Assembly (NCBI GenBank): GCA_035468285.1
Contig: DATISY010000071.1
Location: 1-64,000 of the forward strand
Length of the DNA stretch: 64,000 nt
DNA from: PALSA-555 sp035468285
Lineage (GTDB): Bacteria; Actinomycetota; Acidimicrobiia; IMCC26256; PALSA-555
Reading direction: 5' to 3'
Shown: piece by piece, positions 16,580 to 24,914 of the stretch
Layout of the letters: each line of letters opens with the position of its first letter
Position numbering within the stretch: position 1 is the first letter of the stretch
Notes under the pieces: model-generated
The model's input: the letters and a program-made list of their open reading frames with translations, nothing else
Database searches by the model: none
Told to the model about the DNA's origin: nothing
Made by a program: the position numbers and the translations under genes

Positions 16580-17573
16580 GGGCCACCGCCTTCTTCATGT
16601 GGGCGACGACGTCGGTGGCGACGCAGTCGGCGGCGACGGCGACGGCGTTGGCGATCGCCCGGGCCGACGAGGAGCCGTGGGAGATGATGCAGACCCCGTC
16701 GACGCCGAGGAGCACGGCGCCGCCGGTGACGTCGGGGTCGTAGATCTCGGCGGCGGCGAGGAGCTGGGGGAGCAGCACCCGGGAGGCCTCGCGGGCTTCC
16801 GGGGTGGCGTCGAGGGCCCGGAACACCACCCCCGCGAGGGACCGGAGCGCCCCTTCGAGACTCTTCAACGCGATGTTGCCGGTGAACCCGTCGGTGACGA
16901 TCACGTCGGCCCGGTCCGGGTGCATGAAGTCGCGCCCCTCGACGTTGCCCACGAACCCGGGTTCGTCGCGCAGCAGCTCGTGGGCTCGTTTGCGGAGGTC
17001 GTCGCCTTTCCCGGCTTCCTCGCCGTTGGACAGCAGGCCGATCGTCGGGGTGTCGAGGCCGTAGCGGGCGTGCGCGTACGCGGCGGCCATCTGGGCGTAT
17101 TGGACGAGGCGTTCCGCGGGGATGTCGGGGACGGCACCGGCGTCGACGAGGAGCTGGGGGTGATGGTCGGGGACCGGGATGGGGACGGCGATGGCGGGGC
17201 TGGGCACGCCGCGGAACCGGCGCAGGCGCAGCACCGCGGCGGTGGTCACCGCGCCGGTGTTCCCGGCGCTGACCATGGCGTCGGCGTCGCCGTCGCGCAC
17301 CGCGCGGGCGCAACGCACGATCGAGGAGTCCTTGAGCTTGCGGACCGCGCTGACCGGCTCGTCGTCCATGGTGATGACGTCGCGGGCGTCGAGGACGGTC
17401 ACTCCCGCGGGGAGGGGGTCGGGGACGTGGGGGGTGATCTCCTCGGCGCGGCCGATGAGGACGACCTGGATCCCGAGGTCGGCGGCGGCCTCGACGGCGC
17501 CGGTGACCATCTCGCCTGGGCCGCGGTCGCCGCCCATGGCGTCGACGGCGACCGTGCAGGCCGCTCCGGGCAC
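16569..17573 (-). CDS. plsX: Phosphate acyltransferase PlsX
   Basis: PlsX (334 aa) makes acyl-phosphate from acyl-ACP for phospholipid synthesis. CTVAVDAMGGDRGPGEMV opens the protein, MVSAGNTGAVTTAAV is the conserved central motif, and DGFTGNIALKSLEG follows near residue 215. I chose the GTG 4 bp after rpmF as start; there is no Shine-Dalgarno, so coupling to rpmF is likely. The association rpmF-plsX-acpP is ancient and conserved. Confidence 0.93.
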   Translation of the reverse strand: MPGAACTVAVDAMGGDRGPGEMVTGAVEAAADLGIQVVLIGRAEEITPHVPDPLPAGVTVLDARDVITMDDEPVSAVRKLKDSSIVRCARAVRDGDADAMVSAGNTGAVTTAAVLRLRRFRGVPSPAIAVPIPVPDHHPQLLVDAGAVPDIPAERLVQYAQMAAAYAHARYGLDTPTIGLLSNGEEAGKGDDLRKRAHELLRDEPGFVGNVEGRDFMHPDRADVIVTDGFTGNIALKSLEGALRSLAGVVFRALDATPEAREASRVLLPQLLAAAEIYDPDVTGGAVLLGVDGVCIISHGSSSARAIANAVAVAADCVATDVVAHMKKAVAHAG

Positions 17574-17577
17574 GGTG

Positions 17578-17757
17578 TTAGTCGACCTCGATGCGCTGCA
17601 CGCCCTTGTAGTACCCGCAGTTGCCACAGACGCGGTGGGGCAGCTTCACCGCGCCGCAGTGGGGGCACAGCGACCGGGCGGGCGGCTCGACGCGGCGGTT
17701 CGCGGACCGTCGGGTGTGAGTCCGCGACCGCGGGGTCTTGCGCTTGGGGACAGCCAT
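17578..17757 (-). CDS. rpmF: 50S ribosomal protein L32
   Basis: This 59-aa protein starts AVPKRKTPRSRTHTRRS and carries a zinc ribbon CPHC...CGNC (about residues 33-49), ending GYYKGVQRIEVD. It is the zinc-binding (C+) form of L32. The gene lies between yceD and plsX, its normal neighbours. The retained cysteines suggest that a zinc-free paralogue may exist elsewhere, as in other actinobacteria. Confidence 0.95.
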   Translation of the reverse strand: MAVPKRKTPRSRTHTRRSANRRVEPPARSLCPHCGAVKLPHRVCGNCGYYKGVQRIEVD

Positions 17758-17778
17758 CAGGGTCTCCTCTAGGGAAGG

Positions 17779-18249
17779 TCAGATCTCGAGTTCGGAGAGG
17801 ACTGCCCAGCGGGGATCGCCGGGCGAATCGTCGAGGTCGGCGGCATCGCTGGCCGGGGTCGGGAGGCACGGCGAGTCGCAGTGCGGCGCTAGGGGCAGTT
17901 CGAGCAGCACTGCGTCGCGGACGAGCTGGTCCAAGTCGAGCTCGTGGCCCTCGAGAGGGTAGGTCTCCCCGGCGACGGGGTGGGGTTCGAAGAGCTCGTC
18001 GACGTGAAGCTCGACGGGCCGGGCGAGGTCCCGGAGGCAACGGCTGCACTCACCGCGGTAGGTGGCGCGGATGGTGCCGTGCACGACGATGCCCTCCGAG
18101 ATCCGGTCGAGGTCGAGATCGAGGTCGACCGGGTCCACGACCCGGGCGGCGGTGGCCTCGAGGCCCTCGATGGGCTCGGTCAGGTCGACGTGGCGGCGGG
18201 CCCCGGGGTGGCTGAGCAGGTCAGCGACGTCGATTCGGAAGCGGGACAT
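17779..18249 (-). CDS. yceD: YceD/DUF177 family protein
   Basis: The 156-aa protein has FRIDVADLLSHPGARRHVDL at the start and GTIRATYRGECSRCLRDL with Cys-x2-Cys in the middle, then a second Cys pair (HCDSPC) near residue 125, consistent with a zinc site. YceD proteins are almost always paired with rpmF and are implicated in 23S rRNA maintenance in plants and bacteria. An AT-richer patch just upstream (about 18270-18286) may hold the promoter of the yceD-rpmF-plsX-acpP-rnc-mutM run. Confidence 0.88.
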   Translation of the reverse strand: MSRFRIDVADLLSHPGARRHVDLTEPIEGLEATAARVVDPVDLDLDLDRISEGIVVHGTIRATYRGECSRCLRDLARPVELHVDELFEPHPVAGETYPLEGHELDLDQLVRDAVLLELPLAPHCDSPCLPTPASDAADLDDSPGDPRWAVLSELEI

Positions 18250-18310
18250 GGGTTGGCCTCAACAGGAGCGGTATATGAGTTTACCAGCGACCGCTTCCGA
18301 CCCGGGCTAA

Positions 18311-18338
18311 GCGAAACGTCCGCTTTGTCGGGTTTCGC
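18311..18338 (-). terminator. Hairpin between sepIVA and yceD
   Basis: GCGAAAC and GTTTCGC form a perfect 7-bp stem with a 14-nt loop, 17 bp past the sepIVA stop. It may end the coaD-sepIVA transcript before a new promoter for yceD, or act as an attenuator. Confidence 0.4.
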
Positions 18339-18354
18339 AGGCGGCGGGGGTGGG

Positions 18355-18876
18355 TCAGGTGTCGTCCTGGTCGAAGATCGGGATCTCGGCCTCGTCGACC
18401 GGTTCGGGCTCGGGCAGGTCGACCTGGAGTCGCTCCCGGCCTTTGCGGACACCGGTGATGGTCTTGTCGAGGAGGGTCTCGAGCGCGGCGAGCCGCTGGT
18501 CGACGTAGTCCTCGGCTTGGTGGTGGAGCCGCCGGGCTTCGGCTTCGGCGTCGGCGAGCACCTCGGCCGACTTGTGGCGGGCCTCGCGGACGATGTCGCT
18601 GCGCTCCACCATCCGCTCCGCCTGGACGCGCGCCGATTCGAGGATGCCGTCAGCCTCCCGTTTGGCGCTGTCGAGGTACTCCTGGCGTTCCTTGAGCAGC
18701 CAGCGGGCGTGGCGGAGCTCGGCGGGGAAGGTGCGGAGCGTCTCGTCGATGAGGGCGAGCGCCTCGTCCCGGTTGACCAGCACTGACGCGGACATGGGCA
18801 TGGTGCGGGCGGCGTCGATGAGTTCGCGCAGCTCCTGGAGCTGCGCCTCGAGCGTGCGGGACTCAGCCTCGGTCAT
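18355..18876 (-). CDS. sepIVA: DivIVA-domain coiled-coil protein, SepIVA-like
   Basis: The 173-aa protein is almost entirely helical. A DivIVA-like N-terminal part (about 15-60, VLVNRDEALALIDETLRTFP) leads into a long charged coiled coil (about 60-140) and an acidic tail ending PIFDQDDT. The family matches mycobacterial Rv2927c (SepIVA), an essential septation and polar-growth factor, which also lies beside coaD and the rnc cluster. The start overlaps coaD's stop by 4 bp. A similar protein is sometimes mislabelled ATP synthase subunit B; there is no membrane helix here. Confidence 0.78.
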   Translation of the reverse strand: MTEAESRTLEAQLQELRELIDAARTMPMSASVLVNRDEALALIDETLRTFPAELRHARWLLKERQEYLDSAKREADGILESARVQAERMVERSDIVREARHKSAEVLADAEAEARRLHHQAEDYVDQRLAALETLLDKTITGVRKGRERLQVDLPEPEPVDEAEIPIFDQDDT

Positions 18877-19361
18877 CCCGTCCCGCCGTCGAAGCGTTCG
18901 GCGAGGCGCTTGGCGACGGTGGGGGGGACCATGCTCGAGACGTCCCCGCCGAAGCGGGCGACTTCGCGCACGAGGCTGGAGGAGAGGAAGGAGTACTGCG
19001 GGCTGGTGGAGATGAAGAAGGTGTCGATCCCCGAGAGCTGCTGGTTCATCTGGGCCATCTGGAGCTCGTAGTCGAAGTCCGACACCGCCCGGAGGCCCTT
19101 GACGATCGCGTCGGCGCCGTGCTGCCGGGCGAAGTCGACCATGAGGCCCTTGAAGAACTCGATGCGGAGATTGGGGACATGCGCCGTGACCTCGTGGAGC
19201 ATCTCTTGGCGCGCGCTGAGCGAGAACAGCGACTGGGCCTTCTGGGGGTTGCGGATGACCGCGACGATGACTTCATCGAAATGGCGCGCGGTCCGCTCGA
19301 TGATGTCGAGATGTCCGTTGGTGACCGGGTCGAATGAGCCGGGACACAGCGCGGTGGCCAC
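18873..19361 (-). CDS. coaD: Phosphopantetheine adenylyltransferase
   Basis: CoaD (162 aa) makes dephospho-CoA from ATP and phosphopantetheine. The nucleotidyltransferase motif CPGSFDPVTNGHLDIIERTA (residues 6-25) contains the T/HxGH-type HL element; KGLRAVSDFDYELQMAQMN and the ISTSPQYSFLSSSLVREVA motif near 120-138 are diagnostic. It sits 12 bp after rsmD, the standard rsmD-coaD pair. Confidence 0.95.
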   Translation of the reverse strand: MATALCPGSFDPVTNGHLDIIERTARHFDEVIVAVIRNPQKAQSLFSLSARQEMLHEVTAHVPNLRIEFFKGLMVDFARQHGADAIVKGLRAVSDFDYELQMAQMNQQLSGIDTFFISTSPQYSFLSSSLVREVARFGGDVSSMVPPTVAKRLAERFDGGTG

Positions 19362-19373
19362 GCGGTCGCCTCC

Positions 19374-19952
19374 TCAGATGTGGGGGACGGGCCCGAGGGT
19401 CGTCAGGAGCGTATCGCCGTACCTGCGTTCCGACCGGATCTCCCAGCGGGGACCTGCCGCGTCACGCACCCGGTCTCCCCGGGCGGGGGTCTCGACCACG
19501 ACCCGGGCTCCGGGGGCGAGCCAGCCCGGCTCGGCCAGCACGGCGAGAGCCGCGGTGAGGGCGGGGCCCGCCTCCTCGTAGGGGGGGTCGGCGAACACGA
19601 AGTCGAACGGTGGGCCGACGGGGGTGGCGGCGAGGAACGCCGCGACCGGGACAGCCCGGAGCACGGCCCGGTCGGCGAGACCGGCGGCGGTCAGGTTGGC
19701 GTGGCAGGCCTCCACCGCGACGGGGTGCACCTCCACGAGCACGGCGCGGGCCGCGCCCCGCGAGAGGGCCTCGACCGCCACCGCGCCGCTCCCGGCGTAG
19801 AGGTCGAGGACCCGGGCGTCGCGCACGTGGTCGCCGAGCGACGCGAAGAGCGCTTCTCGGACCCGGTCGGTCGTGGGCCGGACCGTCGCCGGGGCGACGA
19901 GGCGGCGGCCCCCCGCCGTGCCCGCGATGACACGGAGCCGGGGGCGAGGCAC
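19374..19952 (-). CDS. rsmD: 16S rRNA (guanine966-N2)-methyltransferase RsmD
   Basis: The 192-aa AdoMet-dependent enzyme methylates G966 of 16S rRNA. RVIAGTAGGRRLVAP opens the protein, PTTDRVREALFASLG follows, VLDLYAGSGAVAVEALSRGA is the AdoMet-binding motif I (about residues 45-64), and FVFADPPYEE carries the catalytic DPPY (about 117-126). GTG was chosen as start because it aligns with the family and follows a GACAGT box by 6 nt. It heads the coaD-sepIVA transcript. Confidence 0.92.
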   Translation of the reverse strand: MPRPRLRVIAGTAGGRRLVAPATVRPTTDRVREALFASLGDHVRDARVLDLYAGSGAVAVEALSRGAARAVLVEVHPVAVEACHANLTAAGLADRAVLRAVPVAAFLAATPVGPPFDFVFADPPYEEAGPALTAALAVLAEPGWLAPGARVVVETPARGDRVRDAAGPRWEIRSERRYGDTLLTTLGPVPHI

Positions 19953-19958
19953 CGGTCC

Positions 19959-19964
19959 ACTGTC
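19959..19964 (-). promoter_or_regulatory. Candidate -10 box of rsmD
   Basis: GACAGT lies 6 nt before the rsmD GTG start; no ribosome-binding site fits between them, so the mRNA is probably leaderless. Confidence 0.35.
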
Positions 19965-20020
19965 CCACGCGGGCGACGCGGCCGGGCCGTCCCACCCTCT
20001 ACGTTGGGCCCATCGGGTGG

Positions 20021-20596
20021 ATGGGACGGGCCGCCCTCGCGGCCGTGGCGGCGTGCTGGTGGGCCCCGAGCGCGGCCGCGCTCCCGACGGCGCCCCCGGG
20101 TGCGGCCGCGACGGCGACGCTCCGCTGCTCCGATCAGATCGGCGCGTCGAGCGGACCGGCTGCGTCGCGCACGACGGTCTCGGGGACGGTCGCGCTGACG
20201 ACACGCGCCGCGTTGGGCGCTGGCCCCGGCGGTGACGCATCGGACCCCAACGCGCGGTTCTTCGCCAAGGACGGCCTGCAGTTCCGAACCGGCGCCTCGT
20301 TCGACCTCAGGGTGCCACCCGAGTGGCGGGGCCGCGTCAGCCTCGGGTGGGGGAATCCCGCGCCGCGGACGACACATCTGAGGGTCGCGGGGTGTGCGTG
20401 GACACCGAGTCCGAGCCAGTCGTCACCGAGGGGGACGTGGCTCGCGTTCGCCGGCGGGTACTGGGTCCGTCAGCCGGCGTGTGTCTCGGTGCTCGTGACG
20501 GTCGGTCACCGGACCCGCCGGGTGCACATCGGGATCGGCGTCGCGTGCCCGGGACAGATCGCCCCGCCGGTGCCGTTGACCGTGGGCGCGCCGTGA
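20021..20596 (+). CDS. Secreted protein of an uncharacterised actinobacterial family
   Basis: The 191-aa product has a signal peptide (about 1-21, GRAALAAVAACWWAPSAAA). The mature part contains VPPEWRGRVSLGWGNP, then LRVAGCAW and a later GYWVRQPACVSVLVTVGHRTRRVHIGIGVAC. Four cysteines probably form two disulfides. I recognise this Trp-Gly/Ala-Gly-Cys/Cys pattern from unnamed secreted actinobacterial proteins but know no function. It is the only plus-strand gene between 5148 and 24483, inserted between recG and rsmD. A TACGTT box lies 15 nt upstream of the ATG. Confidence 0.65.
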   Translation: MGRAALAAVAACWWAPSAAALPTAPPGAAATATLRCSDQIGASSGPAASRTTVSGTVALTTRAALGAGPGGDASDPNARFFAKDGLQFRTGASFDLRVPPEWRGRVSLGWGNPAPRTTHLRVAGCAWTPSPSQSSPRGTWLAFAGGYWVRQPACVSVLVTVGHRTRRVHIGIGVACPGQIAPPVPLTVGAP

Positions 20597-20627
20597 CACC
20601 CGGGTGGCCCGTCGACGGTGGATCCGG

Positions 20628-22763
20628 TCAGCTCTTGAAGAGGAAGTCGGCGGCGTCTTCGGGGTAGAGGTCTTCGAACTCGTGGCGGAGGGAGGCGTGC
20701 TCGGCGAGGGTCGGGTCCGCGGCGAGGATCTGCTCGGCGACCTCACGGGCGTCGAGCACCACCGGTTCGTCACGGGGCAGCCGTCCGAGCTTGAGGTCGC
20801 TCATACCCGACTGGCGTTCGCCGAACACGGCGCCGGCGCCTCGGATCTCGAGGTCGCGTTCGGCGAGCTCGAACCCGTCGGTCGTGTCGCGCATGGCCTC
20901 GAGGCGGGCCTTGCCCTCGGGGGTCGTCGGGTCGGCGAGGAGGAAGCAGATCGACGGGTGGGTGCCGCGTCCGATGCGGCCCCGCAGCTGGTGGAGCTGG
21001 AGGAGCCCGAACCGGTCGGCGTCCTCGATGATCATGACCGTGGCGTTGGGGACGTCGACGCCGACCTCGATGACGGTGGTGGCGACGAGCACGTCGAGGT
21101 CCCCGGACCGGAACTGATTCATCACGGATTCCTTCTCCGCCGACGCGAGCTGGCCGTGGAGCAGCCCGAGGCGGAGCCCGGCGAGGTCGTCGCGGGCCAG
21201 GCGTTCGTACTCGGTCGTCGCCGCGGTGGCGACGACCCGCTCGGACCCTTCGACGAGGGGGCACACCACGAAGGCCTGCCGGCCGGCGGCAACGTCGGCC
21301 CGAAGCCGGTCATAGACGCGGCTGCGCTCCATCTGGCTGGGCCCCACGGTCTCGGTCTCGACCGTGGGACGGCCCGCGGGGAGCTCGCGCAGCTCGGTCT
21401 TGTCGAGGTCGCCGTAGATGAGCATCGCCGCGGTGCGCGGGATGGGGGTCGCGGTCATGACGAGGACGTCGGGGTCGTCGCCCTTGCCGCGCAGCACGTC
21501 GCGCTGCTCGACGCCGAAGCGATGCTGTTCGTCGATCACGACGACACCGAGGCGCGGGAACGCGACGCCTTCCTCGAGGAGCGCGTGGGTGCCGACGAGC
21601 ACGTCGACGTCGCCGCTGTCGATCCCGGCCGCGAGACGGCGGCGATCGGGCGCGGGGGTGCGCCCCGTGAGGAGCGCGATGCGGACGGGCCGCTCGGCGA
21701 GGAGCGTGTCGGGTGACGGGACGGTGAGCCCGTCGACCAGGGTTCGCAGCGTCATCTCGTGCTGCTCGGCGAGCACCTCGGTCGGGGCGAGGAACGCCCC
21801 CTGGTAACCGCCTTGCGCCGCGACGAGGAGGGCGGCGAGCGCGACGACCGTCTTGCCCGACCCGACCTCGCCTTGGAGGAGGCGGTGCATGGGGGCGGGC
21901 GCGGCGAGGTCGGCGGTGATCGCGTCGATGGCGCGGTGCTGGGAACGGGTCAGCTCGAAGGGCAGCGCATCGAGGAACGACGCGAGGAGGGTCCCGTCGA
22001 GGCGGTGCTCGATGCCGGTCCGTTCCCGTTCGATGGCGCGACGCTGGAGGACGAGGCGGACCTGGATGCGCAGGAACTCGTCGAAGGTGAGGCGGCTGCG
22101 CGCCACGAGCGCGTCGGTGAGCGACTCGGGCTGATGGATGCTCCAGTACGCCGTCGTGCGATCCACCAGGGCCCGGTCGCGGCGGAGGTCCTCGTCGAGG
22201 GGATCGGCGAAGCCGCGCGCCTTCGTGCGCTCGAGGGCGTTGGCAACGAGGCGGCGGAGCTGCCAGCTGTGGATCCCGGCTTTGCCGGACTGGGGATAGA
22301 CGGGGAGGAGGACCCCGGTGGTGGCGTCCCCGCCGCGGTCGAGGACGTCGAGGGCCGGGTTCACCATCTGGCGTCGCCCGCGGTAGTGGTCGACGCGCCC
22401 GAAGACCGACACCTCGGTGCCTTCCTCGAGGCGGGCCCGGTACTCCTGGTTGAAGAACGTGAGCCGCAGGTAGGAGGTGCCATCGAAGACCTCCATCTCG
22501 ACGATGGGGCGCCGCCGGGGAGGTCGGCGGACGCTGACCTTCTTGATCTCGCCCGAGACGGTCGCTTCTTCGCCGATGGCGAGGCTGGCGATCTCGGCGA
22601 GGTTGGTGCGGTCGTGGTAGCGGCGCGGGTAGTGCTGGAGCAGATCCAGCACGGTGCGGATCTCCATCTCGGCGAGCTGGGCTTCGAGGCGGGCGCCGAC
22701 CTCGCGCAACGCGCTGACGGGCTTGTCGTTCAGCTCCCGCAGGGTGAGGCCCGGTTCGGGCAC
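20628..22763 (-). CDS. recG: ATP-dependent DNA helicase RecG
   Basis: RecG (711 aa) remodels stalled replication forks and branched DNA. The N-terminal wedge domain (about 50-165) includes an OB-fold; Walker A LQGEVGSGKTVVALAAL is near residue 294, the DExH box is the RecG-typical VIDEQHRFGVEQRD near 404, and motif VI with LHQLRGRIGRGTHPS lies near 585. The C-terminal helical hook GSGMSDLKLGRL-type region is present. It begins 3 bp after the fakA-like gene, so the two are co-transcribed. Confidence 0.95.
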   Translation of the reverse strand: MPEPGLTLRELNDKPVSALREVGARLEAQLAEMEIRTVLDLLQHYPRRYHDRTNLAEIASLAIGEEATVSGEIKKVSVRRPPRRRPIVEMEVFDGTSYLRLTFFNQEYRARLEEGTEVSVFGRVDHYRGRRQMVNPALDVLDRGGDATTGVLLPVYPQSGKAGIHSWQLRRLVANALERTKARGFADPLDEDLRRDRALVDRTTAYWSIHQPESLTDALVARSRLTFDEFLRIQVRLVLQRRAIERERTGIEHRLDGTLLASFLDALPFELTRSQHRAIDAITADLAAPAPMHRLLQGEVGSGKTVVALAALLVAAQGGYQGAFLAPTEVLAEQHEMTLRTLVDGLTVPSPDTLLAERPVRIALLTGRTPAPDRRRLAAGIDSGDVDVLVGTHALLEEGVAFPRLGVVVIDEQHRFGVEQRDVLRGKGDDPDVLVMTATPIPRTAAMLIYGDLDKTELRELPAGRPTVETETVGPSQMERSRVYDRLRADVAAGRQAFVVCPLVEGSERVVATAATTEYERLARDDLAGLRLGLLHGQLASAEKESVMNQFRSGDLDVLVATTVIEVGVDVPNATVMIIEDADRFGLLQLHQLRGRIGRGTHPSICFLLADPTTPEGKARLEAMRDTTDGFELAERDLEIRGAGAVFGERQSGMSDLKLGRLPRDEPVVLDAREVAEQILAADPTLAEHASLRHEFEDLYPEDAADFLFKS

Positions 22764-22766
22764 GGG

Positions 22767-24398
22767 CTACTCGACGCCGATGAGGTACGGGTAGAGCGGC
22801 TGATCGCCCGCGTGCACCTCGACCTCGACCTGGGGGTGGGCAAGCCCGAGGTGCTCGCGGAGCCGGTCGGTGTCGCCCGGGCGGGCGTCGGCGCCGAGGA
22901 GCACGGTGACGAGCTCGGTGTCGTCGTCGAGCAGCTGCTCGACGAGCTCGAAGGCGGCGTCGAGCGCGGAGCCGGCGACGGCGGAGATCCCGCCGGCGTC
23001 GATCGCGATCCAGTCGCCCCGCTGGATGGGGCCGCTCGCGGCGGCGCTGTCCCGGACCGCTTGGGTGACCTCACCCGAGCGGACCCGGGACGCGGCCTCT
23101 CCCATGGCTTTGACGTTCGGTTCGAGCTCGGCGTCGGGGTCATAGACGACGAGCGCGGCGAGGGCTTCGACGACGGAGTGGGTCGGTACGACACCGACGA
23201 CCCGGTCGCTCAGCTCGTCGACCTGGCGGGCGACCGCCACGATGTTCTTGTTGTTGGGGAGCACGATGACGCTGCCGGCGGGCGCGACATTGACGGCGTC
23301 GAGGATCTGCGCGGTCGACGGGTTCATGGACTGGCCGCCGGCCACGACCGCGTGCACGCCGACGCTGCGGAGCAGGCGCCCGATCCCGTCGCCGACGGCG
23401 ACGGCGACGACCGAGGTCGTGACGGGGGCCTCGACCGGCGTGTCGTCGGGCTGGGGGACGGCGTCACGGACCCAGCGCTCCTCCTCGACTTGCTCGTCGA
23501 GGTCGGTGACGCGGATCTTGGCGGGCCGGCCGGCCTCGATGCCGACCTCGATGGCGGCGCCGATCTCGTTGGTGTGCACGTGACAGTTCCAGGTCCCGTC
23601 GCCGCCGACGACCACGATGGAATCGCCGATGGCGTCCCACGCCTCCTTGAACGCGGGGATGGTGGCGTCGTCGGCGTCGAGGAGGAACATCACCTCGTAC
23701 CGCAGCCCGCTGGCATTCTCACCGCGCTGATGGGCCGCAACCGCGTCGGGGGTGGCGACGATCTCGGGTTCGGGAAGGGGGCGGCCGTCGACGACGTGGA
23801 GGAAGGCGTCGACGAGGAGCGTGAACCCGCGGCCGCCGGCGTCGACGACGCCGGCCTCCTTGAGGACGGGCAGGAGGTCGGGGCTGTGGTCGACGGCGTC
23901 GAGAGCGGCGTCGTGGACCCGGTCGAGCAGCCCGTCGAGGGTGGCCTCCCCCGCGGCGCGGGCGGCCTCGCCGGCCTCGGCGGCGGCGCGCACCGCGGTG
24001 AGGATCGTGCCCTCCACGGGGCGCATCACGGCCTGGTACGCGGCGTCGGACCCGCGCCGCAGCGCGGCGACGAGCGTGTCGGCCGAGACCGACTCGGCGG
24101 GACGGAAGGTGTCGGCGAGGCCCCGGAGGATCTGGGAGAGAATGACCCCCGAGTTCCCCCGCGCCCCCATGAGGGACCCGTGCGCGACGGCCCGGCACAC
24201 GTCGTCCATGCGGTGGGCGTCGCCGAGCTCGGCGCACACCGACTCGAGGGTGAGGGCCATGTTGGTGCCGGTGTCCCCGTCGGGCACCGGGTACACGTTC
24301 AGCCGGTTCAGCTCCTCTTGATGGGCGCGCAGCGCATCGCGGTAGGTGGCGACGACCCGGGCGAGGGCAGCCCCGTCGATGGCGTCGAGGACGGGCAC
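22767..24398 (-). CDS. DAK2-domain protein, FakA/YloV-like fatty-acid kinase subunit
   Basis: The 543-aa protein has an N-terminal DAK2 nucleotide-binding domain (NRLNVYPVPDGDTGTNMALTL near residues 31-51 and HGSLMGARGNSGVILSQILRG near 73-93) and a C-terminal FakA-type domain (about 240-543). In Staphylococcus FakA phosphorylates fatty acids presented by FakB. Its place between rpmB and recG matches the actinobacterial order. No FakB gene is in the window, so the acyl-carrier partner is unknown. GTG was chosen as start; a TACCAT box lies 7 nt upstream. Confidence 0.85.
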   Translation of the reverse strand: MPVLDAIDGAALARVVATYRDALRAHQEELNRLNVYPVPDGDTGTNMALTLESVCAELGDAHRMDDVCRAVAHGSLMGARGNSGVILSQILRGLADTFRPAESVSADTLVAALRRGSDAAYQAVMRPVEGTILTAVRAAAEAGEAARAAGEATLDGLLDRVHDAALDAVDHSPDLLPVLKEAGVVDAGGRGFTLLVDAFLHVVDGRPLPEPEIVATPDAVAAHQRGENASGLRYEVMFLLDADDATIPAFKEAWDAIGDSIVVVGGDGTWNCHVHTNEIGAAIEVGIEAGRPAKIRVTDLDEQVEEERWVRDAVPQPDDTPVEAPVTTSVVAVAVGDGIGRLLRSVGVHAVVAGGQSMNPSTAQILDAVNVAPAGSVIVLPNNKNIVAVARQVDELSDRVVGVVPTHSVVEALAALVVYDPDAELEPNVKAMGEAASRVRSGEVTQAVRDSAAASGPIQRGDWIAIDAGGISAVAGSALDAAFELVEQLLDDDTELVTVLLGADARPGDTDRLREHLGLAHPQVEVEVHAGDQPLYPYLIGVE

Positions 24399-24405
24399 CC
24401 GCGGG

Positions 24406-24411
24406 ATGGTA
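24406..24411 (-). promoter_or_regulatory. Candidate -10 box of the fakA-like gene and recG
   Basis: TACCAT lies 7 nt before the GTG start, consistent with a leaderless transcript. It faces the rpmB promoter region (TATCGT, about 24449-24454) across a short divergent gap. Confidence 0.45.
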
Positions 24412-24482
24412 GTGGGGGACGCTTCGCGCGACCGCGGCCCGGGCGGGTATCGTCATGGGTCCCCTCGACCCCGGAGTGCACG

Positions 24483-24671
24483 ATGGCATCGGTCTGTGAC
24501 GTCTGCGGCAAGTCGCCGCGGTTCGGCATGCGGTTGAGCCACTCCCACCGGCGCACCAAGCGGCGCTGGAACCCGAACGTGCAGCGGGTCCGGGCGATCG
24601 TGGACGGGTCCCCGAAGCGCATCCACGTGTGCACGTCGTGCCTCAAAGCCGGAAAAGTCCAGAAGCCCTGA
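24483..24671 (+). CDS. rpmB: 50S ribosomal protein L28
   Basis: L28 (62 aa) begins SVCDVCGKSPRFGMRLSHSH and continues with TKRRWNPNVQRV; the C-terminal CTSC completes a four-cysteine zinc ribbon, the C+ form. GGAG lies 6 nt before the ATG, so unlike many neighbours this gene has a leader. Its stop shares bases with the next start (TGATG), which couples translation of the small downstream protein. Confidence 0.95.
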   Translation: MASVCDVCGKSPRFGMRLSHSHRRTKRRWNPNVQRVRAIVDGSPKRIHVCTSCLKAGKVQKP

Positions 24672-24898
24672 TGCAGGGCGTCGTGCGGATCTACGACCCC
24701 CAGACCGGGGAAGGGATCGTGGTGCGCGACACCGACCGGGCCGAACTGGTGCTCGCCCCGGACGCGCTCGCCGGGTCGCTGTTCCGGATGCTGCGCCAGG
24801 GCCAGCGCGTCAACTTCGAGGTCGACAGCGAGGAGCGCGTCGTCCACGTCCGGATCGGCGCCGAAGCCGACCTCGGGCTGCCCAGCGCCCAGGTCTGA
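24671..24898 (+). CDS. Small OB-fold protein resembling a degenerate cold-shock domain
   Basis: The 75-aa protein follows the strand pattern of a cold-shock domain: GVVRIYDPQTGEGIVVRD, then LAPDALAGSLFRMLRQGQRVNFEV. In true cold-shock proteins these would be GTVKWF...GFGFI and VHFSAI...EGQ.V.FEV. The aromatic RNA-binding residues of RNP1 and RNP2 are missing (GEGIV and LVLAP instead), so single-stranded nucleic-acid binding may be weak or altered. The start overlaps the rpmB stop (TGATG), suggesting a ribosome- or RNA-linked role. Cold-shock relationship is an inference from pattern. Confidence 0.65.
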   Translation: MQGVVRIYDPQTGEGIVVRDTDRAELVLAPDALAGSLFRMLRQGQRVNFEVDSEERVVHVRIGAEADLGLPSAQV

Positions 24899-24914
24899 GC
24901 CGGGCCGGCTGCGG

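Noticed and set aside
16332..18215. A 627-codon plus-strand frame across acpP, plsX and yceD
   Set aside because: It is antisense to four well-recognised genes with intact motifs and shows no family resemblance.
21759..24671. A 970-codon open frame on the plus strand
   Set aside because: It lies antisense to recG and the fakA-like gene and only its end coincides with rpmB; composition is Asp/Gly/Val-rich shadow sequence.
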